From Branchipolynoe longqiensis (taxonomy: Eukaryota; Annelida; Polychaeta; Phyllodocida; Polynoidae), in assembly GCA_030323885.1 (NCBI GenBank), contig CM059189.1:48429015-48493014 (forward strand): a stretch of 64,000 bases of DNA, written 5' to 3'. Below are positions 1 through 8,511 of the stretch, in pieces (positions within the stretch are counted from its first letter, which is position 1; each line of letters begins with the position of its first letter). The notes beneath the pieces were generated by a model. That model saw nothing but the letters and a program-made list of their open reading frames with translations, had not been told where the DNA came from and did not search any database. The translations under genes and the position numbers were made by a program.

Positions 1-230
1 TGCCTGTTGCATGTCCAGGTGATTCTGGTGGACTTATGCCGAGCGGGGGATGGGGGTGTAGCTGCTGCAGCGTGTACAGCCTGCCTCTTGCATGTCCAGG
101 TGATGCTGGTGGACTTCGGGCCCTGTGTGGCCATGCTGGGTGGGGGGGGGGGGGTAGCTGCTGCAGGGTGTACAGCCTGCCTCTTGCATGTCCAGGTGAT
201 GCTGGTGGACTTCGGGCCCCGTGTGGCCGT
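1..230 (+). repeat. Tandem triplication of a splice acceptor plus exon start
   Basis: Three direct copies of a block that reads as the end of an intron (CTTGCATGTCCAG) followed by the first codons of Tudor exon 1 (VMLVDFGP-like). The AG dinucleotides end at 18, 99 and 195, so the spacings are 81 and 96 nt, both multiples of three, and the reading frame is open from 7 to 417. Copies 2 and 3 are nearly identical; copy 1 is truncated by the window start. Only the third copy runs into the rest of the exon. Confidence 0.8.
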
Positions 231-402
231 GCTGAGCAGCTCGCTGAGGCCGCTGGAGGACGTACGAGACCAGAATGCCTATGCGCTGCGCTGCCACCTG
301 TGCGGTGTGCAGCCGGCAGGGGACGCCACCCGCTGGTCGCGGACCGCCGCAGAGTACCTGGCGCACATCACCAGCGACACCAGCGTCTTCATCGTCTCCA
401 AG
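196..402 (+). CDS. Multi-Tudor gene exon 1: C-terminal half of a Tudor domain
   Basis: The exon encodes 69 residues opening with VMLVDFGPRVAVL and then LRPLEDV. This is the aromatic-poor form of the Tudor beta-barrel core (V-x-LVDFG) followed by the helix and outer SN-like strands seen in extended Tudor domains (ALRCHLCGVQP, W, AAEYL). It starts after CCAG at 195 and ends at AAG|gtgagc, phase 0 on both sides. Tudor domains of this family bind methylarginine tails, typically of Piwi proteins in germ granules; that role is family knowledge, not shown here. Two upstream duplicate acceptors could add 32 or 59 residues in frame. The gene continues upstream of the window. RNF17/TDRD4, TDRD1, TDRD6 and TDRD7 relatives cannot be told apart here. 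Confidence 0.85.
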
Positions 403-432
403 GTGAGCAGCCGATGAGCTGTCTGTCTGTAT

Positions 433-590
433 GTGCCTCCCTCTCCCCATCCCTCTCCCTCTCTTTCTCTCTCTCTTTCTCCCTCTCTTTCTCCCTCCCT
501 CTCCCCCTCCCTGTCCTCCCTCTCCTCTCTCCCTCTCTTTCTCCCTCTCCCCTTCCCTCTCCCACTCTTTCTCCCTCTCTCTCTACATAT
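433..590. repeat. Pyrimidine (CT)-rich low-complexity tract in intron 1
   Basis: A run made almost only of C and T (ctccctctctttct units) starting about 30 nt after the exon-1 donor. It gives spurious Ser/Pro/Leu-rich reading frames on the + strand. A similar tract follows the donor of Tudor exon 4 (25864-26010). Confidence 0.9.
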
Positions 591-596
591 ATTTCT

Positions 597-656
597 ATTT
601 TACCTCGGTATACAGCCTCAGGCTAGGGAGAAGGAAGCACATCCGGGTCCAGCAAT
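597..656 (+). repeat. Left inverted terminal repeat of DIRS copy A
   Basis: Starts ATTTTACCTCGGTATACAGC and includes CTAGGGAGAAGGAAGCACAT. The same block recurs at 21248 and 47893 in direct orientation and inverted at 5698-5745, 5951-6010 and 52150-52200, which identifies it as the family terminus. Confidence 0.85.
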
Positions 657-1309
657 TAGCATAAACAACTCACGATTGGATTACGTTTCGTTGAGTTGCT
701 CCCGCAAATTTAGTCTACACACAAGCAAATACGCAGTAAGTATAGTAAAAACTGTGGTTAGCTTAATTATGATGCATTATAGCATCATTATGGAAAGTTC
801 AGAACTTTCTTTGGTCCTTTTTGGATTAGTTTATTCGGTTCTAAAAAACCAAGGATAGAAAGCTCTAGATTCCTTCTCGAAGGAACGAAACCGATTCTTA
901 GCGGTTCTATCAACACCCGTGTGACCATGGGTAGAGATGTGGGCTCTGCCTCATCTCCTGTGGAAATTCTCTCGGACTCTAATAGAGAGTGTTGTTGGAG
1001 ATGCTCCCCACAAACTTTTTCAGGCGTTTCTCCGAGTTTCGTAGCATTTTCTCCAACCTGCTGGCGCAATAGTCGCAGGAGGGAGAAGTGTGCGGAACAG
1101 AGGGATGGGCGAGCCGATACACTGGTCCCGACCCCGCGTAAGATTTGGGCTTGACCCACAATCCACGCACAAATTTAGCTTATTACACCTGTGTTAGAAC
1201 GGTATAAACACGTTCTCTAACACCACTAGATGTCCAATTAAGTTTTTAATTGACAAAATTGTGACATTTAGAAATACCAGGACTGACCATTCACTTGTTT
1301 CAGATCCCG
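656..1309 (+). other. DIRS leader region with shared 5' module
   Basis: Non-coding. The part at about 1020-1235 (TCGTAGCATTTTCTCCAAC ... GTTCTCTAACACCACTAGATG) also occurs in DIRS copy B (21720-21920) and twice in tandem in copy C (48796-49425). It lies between the left terminal repeat and the gag start in both coding copies, so it is a 5' leader and possibly carries promoter or packaging signals. Function is not shown. Confidence 0.7.
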
Positions 1310-1597
1310 ATGGCCACGAAGCGGAGTAAGCGCGTTGCAGCAGCAGCCGAGGGACGCGCTCCGAGAGGCTCGGATGAGGAGTACGACTCCTCACCGGTGT
1401 TGTCGGCTATGCCTTCACCACATCGCGGGGCGCATATCCTCTCCGAGGCGGAAGAAGAGACAGTGCCTGAGGGCCCTACAGCTCCAGATTGGGAGACACG
1501 TTGGGTGGCTATGGAGAGCCATATTCTGTTTCTCAAACCACCGCTGTCTCGTAAACGGCCATTGCCGATGTTCCAAGACGAGCCCGTCCTGATATGA
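1310..1597 (+). pseudogene. DIRS copy A gag, N-terminal part
   Basis: Starts at ATG 1310 (MATKRSKRVAAAAEG), which matches the start of the copy C gag at 49516 (MAVKRNK). About 91 element codons precede a TGA brought in by an inserted SINE tail. The protein is acidic/serine-rich with a basic start. The frame resumes after the insertion in the same register, because insertion plus target duplication is 69 nt. Confidence 0.75.
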
Positions 1598-1640
1598 CCT
1601 TAGATGTTGCTAGGACGTAAAACAACAACAAACAAACAAA
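1583..1640 (+). mobile_element. Ultra-short SINE1 tail with 11-bp target duplication
   Basis: 58 bp starting CCCGTCCTGATATGACC and ending in (AAAC)n, identical to the 3' end of the full SINE1 elements in this window. It is flanked by perfect direct repeats TCCAAGACGAG at 1572-1582 and 1641-1651. It is a real retroposition event of only the tail, and it puts a stop codon in the DIRS gag. Confidence 0.9.
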
Positions 1641-1651
1641 TCCAAGACGAG

Positions 1652-2974
1652 TCGGACTGGGAAGACTTCTCAGAGTCAGACTCAGCGATGGAGCCTAAGG
1701 CTCCCCCTCCTCCTCCTCCTCCTCCTCCTAAACGGAGCAAGAAGAAGAAGCAGGTCACTTCTTCGGGTGACGAGTTCACCAAGGAACGAAATAAGACCGG
1801 GCTTCGCAAAAAGCGGAAGCCCAAGTCCAAGAAAAGGAAGAAGAGGAAAGATTCTTCTTCATCCGATTCCTCCCCAGATTCCACTTCGACGGAATCAGAC
1901 TCAGACACACAATATGAGGGTGTCTATGCTGCCATTGGTGGCAAAGTGTCAAAAAAGGTGGAGAAGGTGAAAGCTAAGCGGGTGAAAACTACCACGCTTA
2001 TGCGCGAGACCATCAATGGTTATTTCCGCACGTTTAAACCGGCGGAAATCATCTCCAAGCAAGGAGATGAATTGACGGGCATTAAAGGTGTCCCCAACTC
2101 CATCATTAAAGAGATGGACAGAGATGTCAACATGACGGAAGACCGTAAGAAATTTGAGAGCGTGTTGCACATAGTGCATAAGGCGGTGCTCGGTACCCTG
2201 ACGGCCATCACCCCGGTGGCAAATAGGATGAAACGAGAAAACAAGTTCTCGTCCTTGGCTAAAACCATGGACAAAGGCATCGCAATGCTAACGGCAGCAG
2301 GTAACTACCTGTCGTACAGAAGATATGAGAATGTCTTCAAGTCGGTGTGCACAGACGCCGGCAAAGAGGTGGCCCGTTCAAAGAAGGTCACGGACAATGA
2401 TGGGAAAGAGTATACGCTCTTTCTGGCCCCAGAGCCGATCAAAGGGAAACCTTTGGATAAAACGAAAATGTTCGGGGGACAACTACAATACCTCTATAAA
2501 GAAGTAGAAACCGCAGCCAAGAGTGGCAAAAACATGGACGGGAGCAAGAAGCCGGAAGCCCCACGCTTCAAAAGGTCACGAGGGGATTTTCGCCCACGAT
2601 GGCTCGGCAGAGGATCCAGACCGGGCTCAACCTTCAGGCTGGACCGACAACACCGCACGGCCACTGAGCCGAGGCTTCAACTCCCCGCGACCCTTCCCCA
2701 GGGGCGGGTCCAAGTAGAGGCCCAAACACAGACTTTACAAATCCCCGCGGCCTCTAAAACCACACAAACTGTAAGCAACTTTGTGACTGGCAATATTATT
2801 AATCATGTTTCTGAATGGAACAAAATTACCAATGACCGAGATATTTTAAAAATAGTTAACGGTGTTCAAATTCCCTTCATACAAATTCCGGTACAAGGGA
2901 GAGTTCCTTTTCCCTATAAAATTGAACAAATTGAACGAGAGGCACTAACTGAACAGGTACCAAAAATTCTTTAA
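1652..2974 (+). pseudogene. DIRS copy A gag (main part) running into the N-terminus of pol
   Basis: An open frame with a run of nine prolines, a strongly basic Lys/Arg stretch, Ser/Asp-rich repeats and then a globular region (residues about 120-300 of the frame) typical of DIRS gag. The last 60 codons (FVTGNIINHVSEWNKITND ... GVQIPFIQIP) are the conserved N-terminal segment of DIRS pol, so gag and pol share one frame until a +1 shift near 2960. The sequence then continues in frame 3 toward the RT. No zinc knuckle is visible. Confidence 0.75.
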
Positions 2975-4626
2975 CAAAGGAATTATACATAAAGTGACAC
3001 ACTGCCCAGGAGAGTTTATTTCAAACATTTTCTCGAGACCGAAACCTAACGGGGACGTTCGAATGATTCTGGATTTAACGACCCTTAATAAAATGATCGA
3101 ATATCGACATTTTAAAATGTTCTCGCTAGATACGGCACGAGATCTGATTACACCAGATGCGTGGATGGCTAGTGTTGACTTACAAGCTGCATACTACATG
3201 GTTCCCATAGCGGAACAACACCGGAAATTTCTCCGCTTTCTTTGGAATGACCAACTGTATGAGTTTACCTGCATGCCGAATGGCTTAGCGTGTGCCCCTC
3301 GTTTGTTCACTAAACTGCTAAAGCCTGTTTTCTCAGTTATGGCGTGGAATGGTCATATAATGTTCCCTTACATAGATGATTCCTTTATAATGGCGTCAAC
3401 ACAAATTGATTGTGTAAACGCAGTTCGAGATTTATGTGCATTACTTGGGGTTTTATGTACATCCAAATAAGTCAGTGCTTAAACCAACAAAACACCTAAA
3501 ATGTTTAGGGTTTATCCTTGATACACGGTCCCTCACAGTGTCGATACCAGAACAGAAACTAACTAAGTTTATGACCACAGCGACCCAGCTTCTTAAGTTA
3601 CCGAAACCTAAGATTAGACAGGTCGCAGTCCTTATCGGGATAATGATATCTTATGGACCCGCTATTCTATACGGGAAAGCCCATATTAAATCTCTAGAAA
3701 TAGATAAAAATTTAGGGCTAGCACGAACTAAAGGAAATTTTGAACGAAAGATGTTTATTTCTGAAGAAGGGTTACAGGATATTGGATGGTGGATGCAACA
3801 TATAGCAAACTCACCAAATCCAATCCGCATGGCGGAACCAAATACAGTAATTACCACTGACGCTTCGCTAGAAGGTTGGGGAGCCCATCGAGATGGGGTG
3901 GCAACAGGTGGTAGATGGCTAGAAGATGAAAGGTCAGACCACATTAATGCGCTAGAATTGCGTGCTATTTATCTGGGCCTACGTAGCTTAGTAAAGATAA
4001 CTAAATCACAAGTGAGAATACTAACTGATAACACTACTGCTATGGCATATATCCGTAACATGGGTGGAACCAAATCAAAGCCTTGCAATCAGTTATCTAA
4101 ACTGATTTGGAACTGGGCACAGGCTCAACAAGTCTGGCTGACTGTAGCGCATATCCCAGGGTCACAAAATACACTAGCAGACCATAAGAGTAGAAAATTC
4201 CATGACCATTTAGGATGGTCCCTATCTACACCTTTGTTTAACTTCATGTGTGCAAAATGGGGTACACCTAAAGTGGACTTATTTGCATCACAAAACAATA
4301 ACAAGTTGCCCTGTTATGTTTCTTGGCATCCCGAACCGGATGCTTGGAAAGTTGATGCATTTGCTATTACCTGGGCGAATAATTATTTCTATATTTTCCC
4401 ACCATTTAGCATTATCAGCCGAGTGGTGAGAAAGATCAGCATGGAGGGGACACACGCCATACTGATTGTGCCCGATTGGGACACGCAACCTTGGCTGCCA
4501 GCAGTCTCACAACTGGCAAAAGAACATATACGATTCCCAAGAAAAGCCGGGAACCTAACGCACCACGGACCGCTAGTGGTTCACGGCGACGTGTCAGCGA
4601 CACCCCTATTGGCATTCCTTTTCTAA
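2958..4626 (+). pseudogene. DIRS copy A pol: RT, RNase H and DAM-like methyltransferase (two frames)
   Basis: RT motifs: SRPKPNGDVRMILDL, motif A ASVDLQAAYY, MPNGLACAP, and catalytic box YIDDS near 3370. A +1 frameshift at about 3440-3470 separates this from the rest. RNase H follows: TDASLEGWGAH, ALELRAIYLG, LTDNTTAMAYI, and H-IPGSQNTLAD. Then comes the DIRS methyltransferase-like domain: KVDLFASQNN, VDAFAITW, FPPFSII and ILIVPDW, where FPPF sits in place of the DPPY-type catalytic motif. Sense orientation, no start of its own. The two frameshifts (about 2960 and 3450) make it non-functional as read. Confidence 0.85.
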
Positions 4627-5585
4627 GAAAACAGCTGCAGCAATTTGGGTTAGACAAAATTACTGAAGACAGGATAGTAGCCGATGCATGGAGGCCAGGA
4701 ACTGTCAAAATGTACACAACTTATTTAAAGAAATGGGGTGTACATTGTTTGCTAATGAAAATCAAGCCAACAAATCCAACAATTGCACAAGTAGCCCATT
4801 TTCTTCGTTCTCTAGAGGATGAGGGACTGGGCTTTGGGGCGGTCAATGCGGCAAGATGCGCGTTATCAATTATATTACCTAGAATTGACGGCGAAACAGT
4901 TGGTAAACATTATGTCCTTCATTATCTACTTCGCTCAATTTATCAAAGGAATCCTCCAAAACCAAAGTATAGTCGCTTTTGGGATGTTTCTATAGTATTT
5001 AAGATGTTTCAGGCTTGGCCTCACAACTCTTGGTTAGATATAAAACAATTAGGCTTTAAGGTCGCGGTATTGTTACTATTAGTAACGGGACACAGAGGAC
5101 AAACGATTGTTGCTTTATCCTTAACTGGATTAGAAATAGACAAGAAACAAGCTACGTTTGATTTAGCACAATTGCTCAAATCGAACACGCTAGGTGACCC
5201 TTTATCTACGGTTCACTTAGACTACTTCCCAAATGATCGTAAATTATGTGTTGTGTCAGCCATACGGGCTTATATATCCAAGACAAAGGACTTAAGTGCA
5301 TCACAACAACTATTAGTGAGCTTCATAAAACCAAATAAGGCAATTTCCAGACACACCCTTGCCAGATGGACAATCACGGTGTTGAAATTGGCTGGAGTGG
5401 ATACAGGCAAATACTCTTCCCACTCAACCAGAGGTGCCATGGTTTCCAAGGCACGGTTGCTCGGCATTTCTGTAAAAAGAATACTAGCACACGCAGGCTG
5501 GAAGACGGCTAAGTCGTTTGCAAAACATTACAACAAACCACTAGATAAGCCTACCGGCATTGCAAAGCGCCTGCTCACCAACTAA
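4476..5585 (+). CDS. DIRS copy A tyrosine recombinase
   Basis: A 369-codon open frame overlapping the pol end by 150 nt in a different frame, the usual DIRS arrangement. It carries the YR catalytic set: Arg in TGHRGQT (residue 207), HSTRG (His316, Arg319), HAGW (His339) and the nucleophile Tyr352 in KHYNK. It joins circular cDNA to the chromosome. The open frame has no early ATG; the first is near 4710, inside the domain, so it may be translated by reinitiation, frameshifting or splicing. All catalytic residues are present and no stop interrupts it, so this is the best preserved gene of the element. Confidence 0.88.
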   Translation: MGHATLAASSLTTGKRTYTIPKKSREPNAPRTASGSRRRVSDTPIGIPFLRKQLQQFGLDKITEDRIVADAWRPGTVKMYTTYLKKWGVHCLLMKIKPTNPTIAQVAHFLRSLEDEGLGFGAVNAARCALSIILPRIDGETVGKHYVLHYLLRSIYQRNPPKPKYSRFWDVSIVFKMFQAWPHNSWLDIKQLGFKVAVLLLLVTGHRGQTIVALSLTGLEIDKKQATFDLAQLLKSNTLGDPLSTVHLDYFPNDRKLCVVSAIRAYISKTKDLSASQQLLVSFIKPNKAISRHTLARWTITVLKLAGVDTGKYSSHSTRGAMVSKARLLGISVKRILAHAGWKTAKSFAKHYNKPLDKPTGIAKRLLTN

Positions 5586-5697
5586 CAGGAATAGGTGAGA
5601 ACAAAAACTTTGAATGATACAATTACTAATACAATGACACATAAACATGTTATAATAAGAATAAATGATATTAAGGATAAAAATGAATTATGTAAAA

Positions 5698-5745
5698 GTC
5701 TCCCTAGCCTAGGCTACCTGAGGCCTGTTTACCCGAGGTAAAATA
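5698..5745 (-). repeat. Right inverted terminal repeat of DIRS copy A
   Basis: TCCCTAGCCTAGGCTACCTG ... CCGAGGTAAAAT is the inverse of the left terminus, with a few substitutions. Similar sequence ends copy C at 52151-52200. Confidence 0.8.
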
Positions 5746-5754
5746 TAAAGTTAT

Positions 5755-6060
5755 GACGAGTCTTACCTGGTATAGATGCTGGATTAACTGTTGATTCCCG
5801 AGGTATAAGCCTCGGTAGACGTGGGCTAGGGCCCGCCCTACACACCCTGCCCACGTCTATTCCGTGGTGTACCATTACGGGAAACTCACGGGAAAATCAT
5901 AGTATCCATTGTATTGAAAGATCATTTTTATCCTGAATAAGTAGGTAAAGATTGCTGGACCCGGATGTGCTTCCTTCTCCCTAGCCCACGTCTACCCGAG
6001 GCTTATACCTCGGGAAAACAACAGTTATCCATCATCTATACCCAGGTAAGACTCGTATAA
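5755..6060. repeat. Inverted DIRS-terminal module with about 80-bp arms
   Basis: Left arm 5755-5838 (ACGAGTCTTACCTGG ... GACGTGGGCTAGGG) and right arm 5977-6060 are inverted copies. The right side also contains the inverse of the DIRS terminus (TTGCTGGACCCGGATGTGC). DIRS copy C is followed by the same ACAAATCTTACCTGGGTACA sequence. It may be the internal complementary region or a second, inverted DIRS end; the sequence does not decide. Confidence 0.6.
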
Positions 6061-6179
6061 CTATACTATATATTTCTCCTTCTGTTAAATTAAATGAAAT
6101 TAAATATGGGTTGGTTTTTATTGGGGGGTTAGGTATTTTGTCAAAAGGGAACTTCTTTTTTAGTTTCTTAATAATAGGG

Positions 6180-6325
6180 TAAACTAAGACATATGCTGCC
6201 GAGAAAACATTGAAAGACATGCATCTTGTGGTACACTTTGAGCACGTGAAAACCCTTGAAAAACGTGTGTATGAAAGTCTCCAAAACCCTGAAATGTCAT
6301 TTTCGAATGTTCGTATTAACCCTGA
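6180..6325. mobile_element. Remnant of the CTTGAAAA-rich hAT-like miniature element (family Q)
   Basis: ATGCTGCCGAGAAAACATTG ... CTTGAAAAACGTGTGTATG matches 14541-14670 closely and ends in GTTCGTATTAACCCTG, the decayed terminus of that family. The open frame across it is not host coding. Confidence 0.6.
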
Positions 6326-6404
6326 TCTGCAATCATGCAAGGAAACAATGGAATATATTTATGGAAGTATTTGTGTTTGGTTACATGAATTGAAGGGTGA
6401 GCAG

Positions 6405-6538
6405 GATATGGGGTCGCTGCCTGTCGACCTGCTCATAGCCAAGATGATTGAGGGCGATGCGCTGAACCCTGAACGCACCGAGTACCCCAGCATCACCGAC
6501 ATGCTCATGGACAAGGGGGTCGGGCTGCCCAACCGGAG
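6405..6538 (+). CDS. Multi-Tudor gene exon 2: inter-Tudor linker
   Basis: GAGCAG|GATATG acceptor and CGGAG|gtgagt donor, phase 0 in and 2 out. It encodes DMGSLPVDLLIAKMIEGDAL and then a segment ending MDKGVGLPNR, typical of the stretch after a Tudor SN-like region (short motif LPVDLL, then an acidic linker). It follows exon 1 in phase and supplies the two nucleotides completed by exon 3 at 14026. No TE homology and GC-rich compared with its flanks, which supports host coding. Confidence 0.75.
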
Positions 6539-6592
6539 GTGAGTGATACCTGCTGTGGACCACTCCATTGTGCAGTACAAGTCGCTACCAGT

Positions 6593-6645
6593 CCTCATAT
6601 GACCTGAGATTTTGCCAGAATGTAAAATCCGAGCAAACAAATGTT
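6593..6645 (+). mobile_element. Decayed SINE1 tail fragment
   Basis: CCTCATATGACCTGAGATTT with GCCAGAATGTAAAAT and AACAAA resembles the 3' stem-loop tail of SINE1, with many substitutions. The rest of 6646-7726 is AT-rich intron in which I see no gene. Confidence 0.5.
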
Positions 6646-7726
6646 AGCTTTAACAATAATGTTAATGTTTGGAAGACCTGTGAGAAAATAGGTGTGTAAG
6701 TCTCAAGAATCTGGTCAGAATTCACCAAGCCAATTAGGCCCTTCTACAGGCCTAATGATGAGGTCGCCATGTTTAATTATCTACCTATTATAAGCACCTA
6801 TGGCCACCCAATCCCCACCACACCCCGCTCCCTTACCTGCTGCCCACAAACCAAGTTATCCACCTTACAAATTATTTGCCCAACAATTCCAGAAAATTCA
6901 TATCAGTCTGGTAGTATTGCCATAAACAGATACTACCACAGACACTACTAAAGACTGTACTAGACTACTAAATGACTGAAATGTACAATCCTCCAAGCAT
7001 AGTTTATCCCATCATTACTAACAACCTACTTACTCAAACTACTTCATGTAGTCAAACCCCCTCCCCAGGTATTAACCTTTTTAAGCATAACCCTACAAGC
7101 TAAACGCACTCCATCTAACAGAATAAACAAACCATTCTACTAACCACTCCATCTCAAAATCCCATCTCCAACAAAATGATAATTATGCAATTCACCACAC
7201 AGTAGGCATACAAACCTGTGAAGGGAAACTATTCACCTAACCACTTCGTAATGTAATTGTCTAAACAATACACATGTATGTATCTAGGTATGTATGTATA
7301 CGACATATAACTACTTACTATCTTATAGGTGAATTGTCGAACTATACCATATGTAAGTCTTGGAATGATTAATATTGTCATTTCAGCTGATATGACCTAG
7401 CTGCTGATGACAATATCAGACTACATATACATATATTGTAAGTAATTGTAATGTCACATGGCTGGAAGACCAGTGCCACGGCGCTGACAAAAGACTTTAT
7501 TCAATGAATAAACTATATTTACAAACAAAAGAAGTAGCTTGGTGTTAACTTGAGCATGACTCCTCATCATCATCATGCTGTCGGTCGCGATGAGACAAAG
7601 ACTGCTTTCATTACTTGATTGTCGCTCTCCATATAGTTCTCTGCTGTGAGAGTGATGTCCATGAGTCGGTCGTAATGTCCTAATTTAGCATTAATCCTAA
7701 TTAGTCAGGGGGCCAAAGGCCCAAAA

Positions 7727-8004
7727 CAGCCATAGGTGTGAAAGTGTGTACTAATGCAATTTTATTGCAGATTGTGATAGTCATATACCTATATTTTGAG
7801 AATCAGGAGGGTGCCACTCTGCACCCTTGAGCAATTTTTGTTATAAGCCATTTTTGATATGATGTCATATTGGATCAAACCAGCATTTTTGTGCCATTTG
7901 ACATTAGGGGGTAGTCTTCATATATCAGTTGTAGTATCATTTCTAATTCACTTAGCACTACATATATTATACCAGAAGAAAGGATATTGAAGTACCTTTC
8001 TCCT
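7727..8004 (+). repeat. Left terminal inverted repeat of the CXC transposon
   Basis: Inverse of 11214-11489. Divergence is limited to small indels and point changes, so the pair was made as one unit. Confidence 0.85.
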
Positions 8005-8511
8005 GATGTATAAAACTTCTTTGTATGATATGAATGTGTAAATACAGAAAGGCTCAAACGGAATTATTACTGCCAACTCACGGTAATCAAAATGTACATT
8101 TTTTTTGTGGAAAAACTAATCCCGATAATAAAGAAAATAATGTCACTTTCAGACAATTTATTCGTCTCATTCATGGCTATTTAATTAATGTATCGGTGTG
8201 AAGATGCTATTCAGGTAAAATTCCCATCTGAAACAATTTTAACAATGCCTGGTCGTCTGTCAAATTATTCAGGACATGTCAATCAACAAAACCGAAAATG
8301 TTCAAAGTATCGTTAAACTTGGATACCTTCAAAGACTTATGACATTATTGTGTTTGCAGACGTTATTTAAACACAAATATTACTATTCTGTAAAACAAGG
8401 TATGGAAGTGGTGTTTTGACCATTATATTCATTTCCAAACTATGTAAACAGTCTTTTATATAGTCCTAGGTTGAACCTGTGAGCCATCATAGATGATACC
8501 TGACGTGAACG

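Larger units (their letters stand above)
597..5745 (+). mobile_element. DIRS-like tyrosine-recombinase retrotransposon, copy A
   Basis: A 5.1 kb element bounded by inverted terminal repeats: ATTTTACCTCGG at 597 and CCGAGGTAAAAT ending at 5745. It carries, in order, a non-coding leader, a basic/acidic gag, a pol with reverse transcriptase, RNase H and a DAM-like methyltransferase, and a YR overlapping the pol end in another frame. That order is diagnostic of DIRS elements, which integrate with a tyrosine recombinase and make no target duplication. It is inactivated by a SINE-tail insertion in gag and by two frameshifts in pol. The host gene is on the same strand, so it sits sense in intron 1. 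Confidence 0.85.

Noticed and set aside
6210..6400. Upstream extension of Tudor exon 2 (MKDMHLVVHFEHV...)
   Set aside because: Homologous to the family Q miniature element at 14541-14670, and a splice acceptor separates it from the exon.
7705..7730. GGGGCCAAAGGCCC as the outer end of the CXC transposon
   Set aside because: No matching sequence at the right end; the inverted repeat stops at CAGCCAT.
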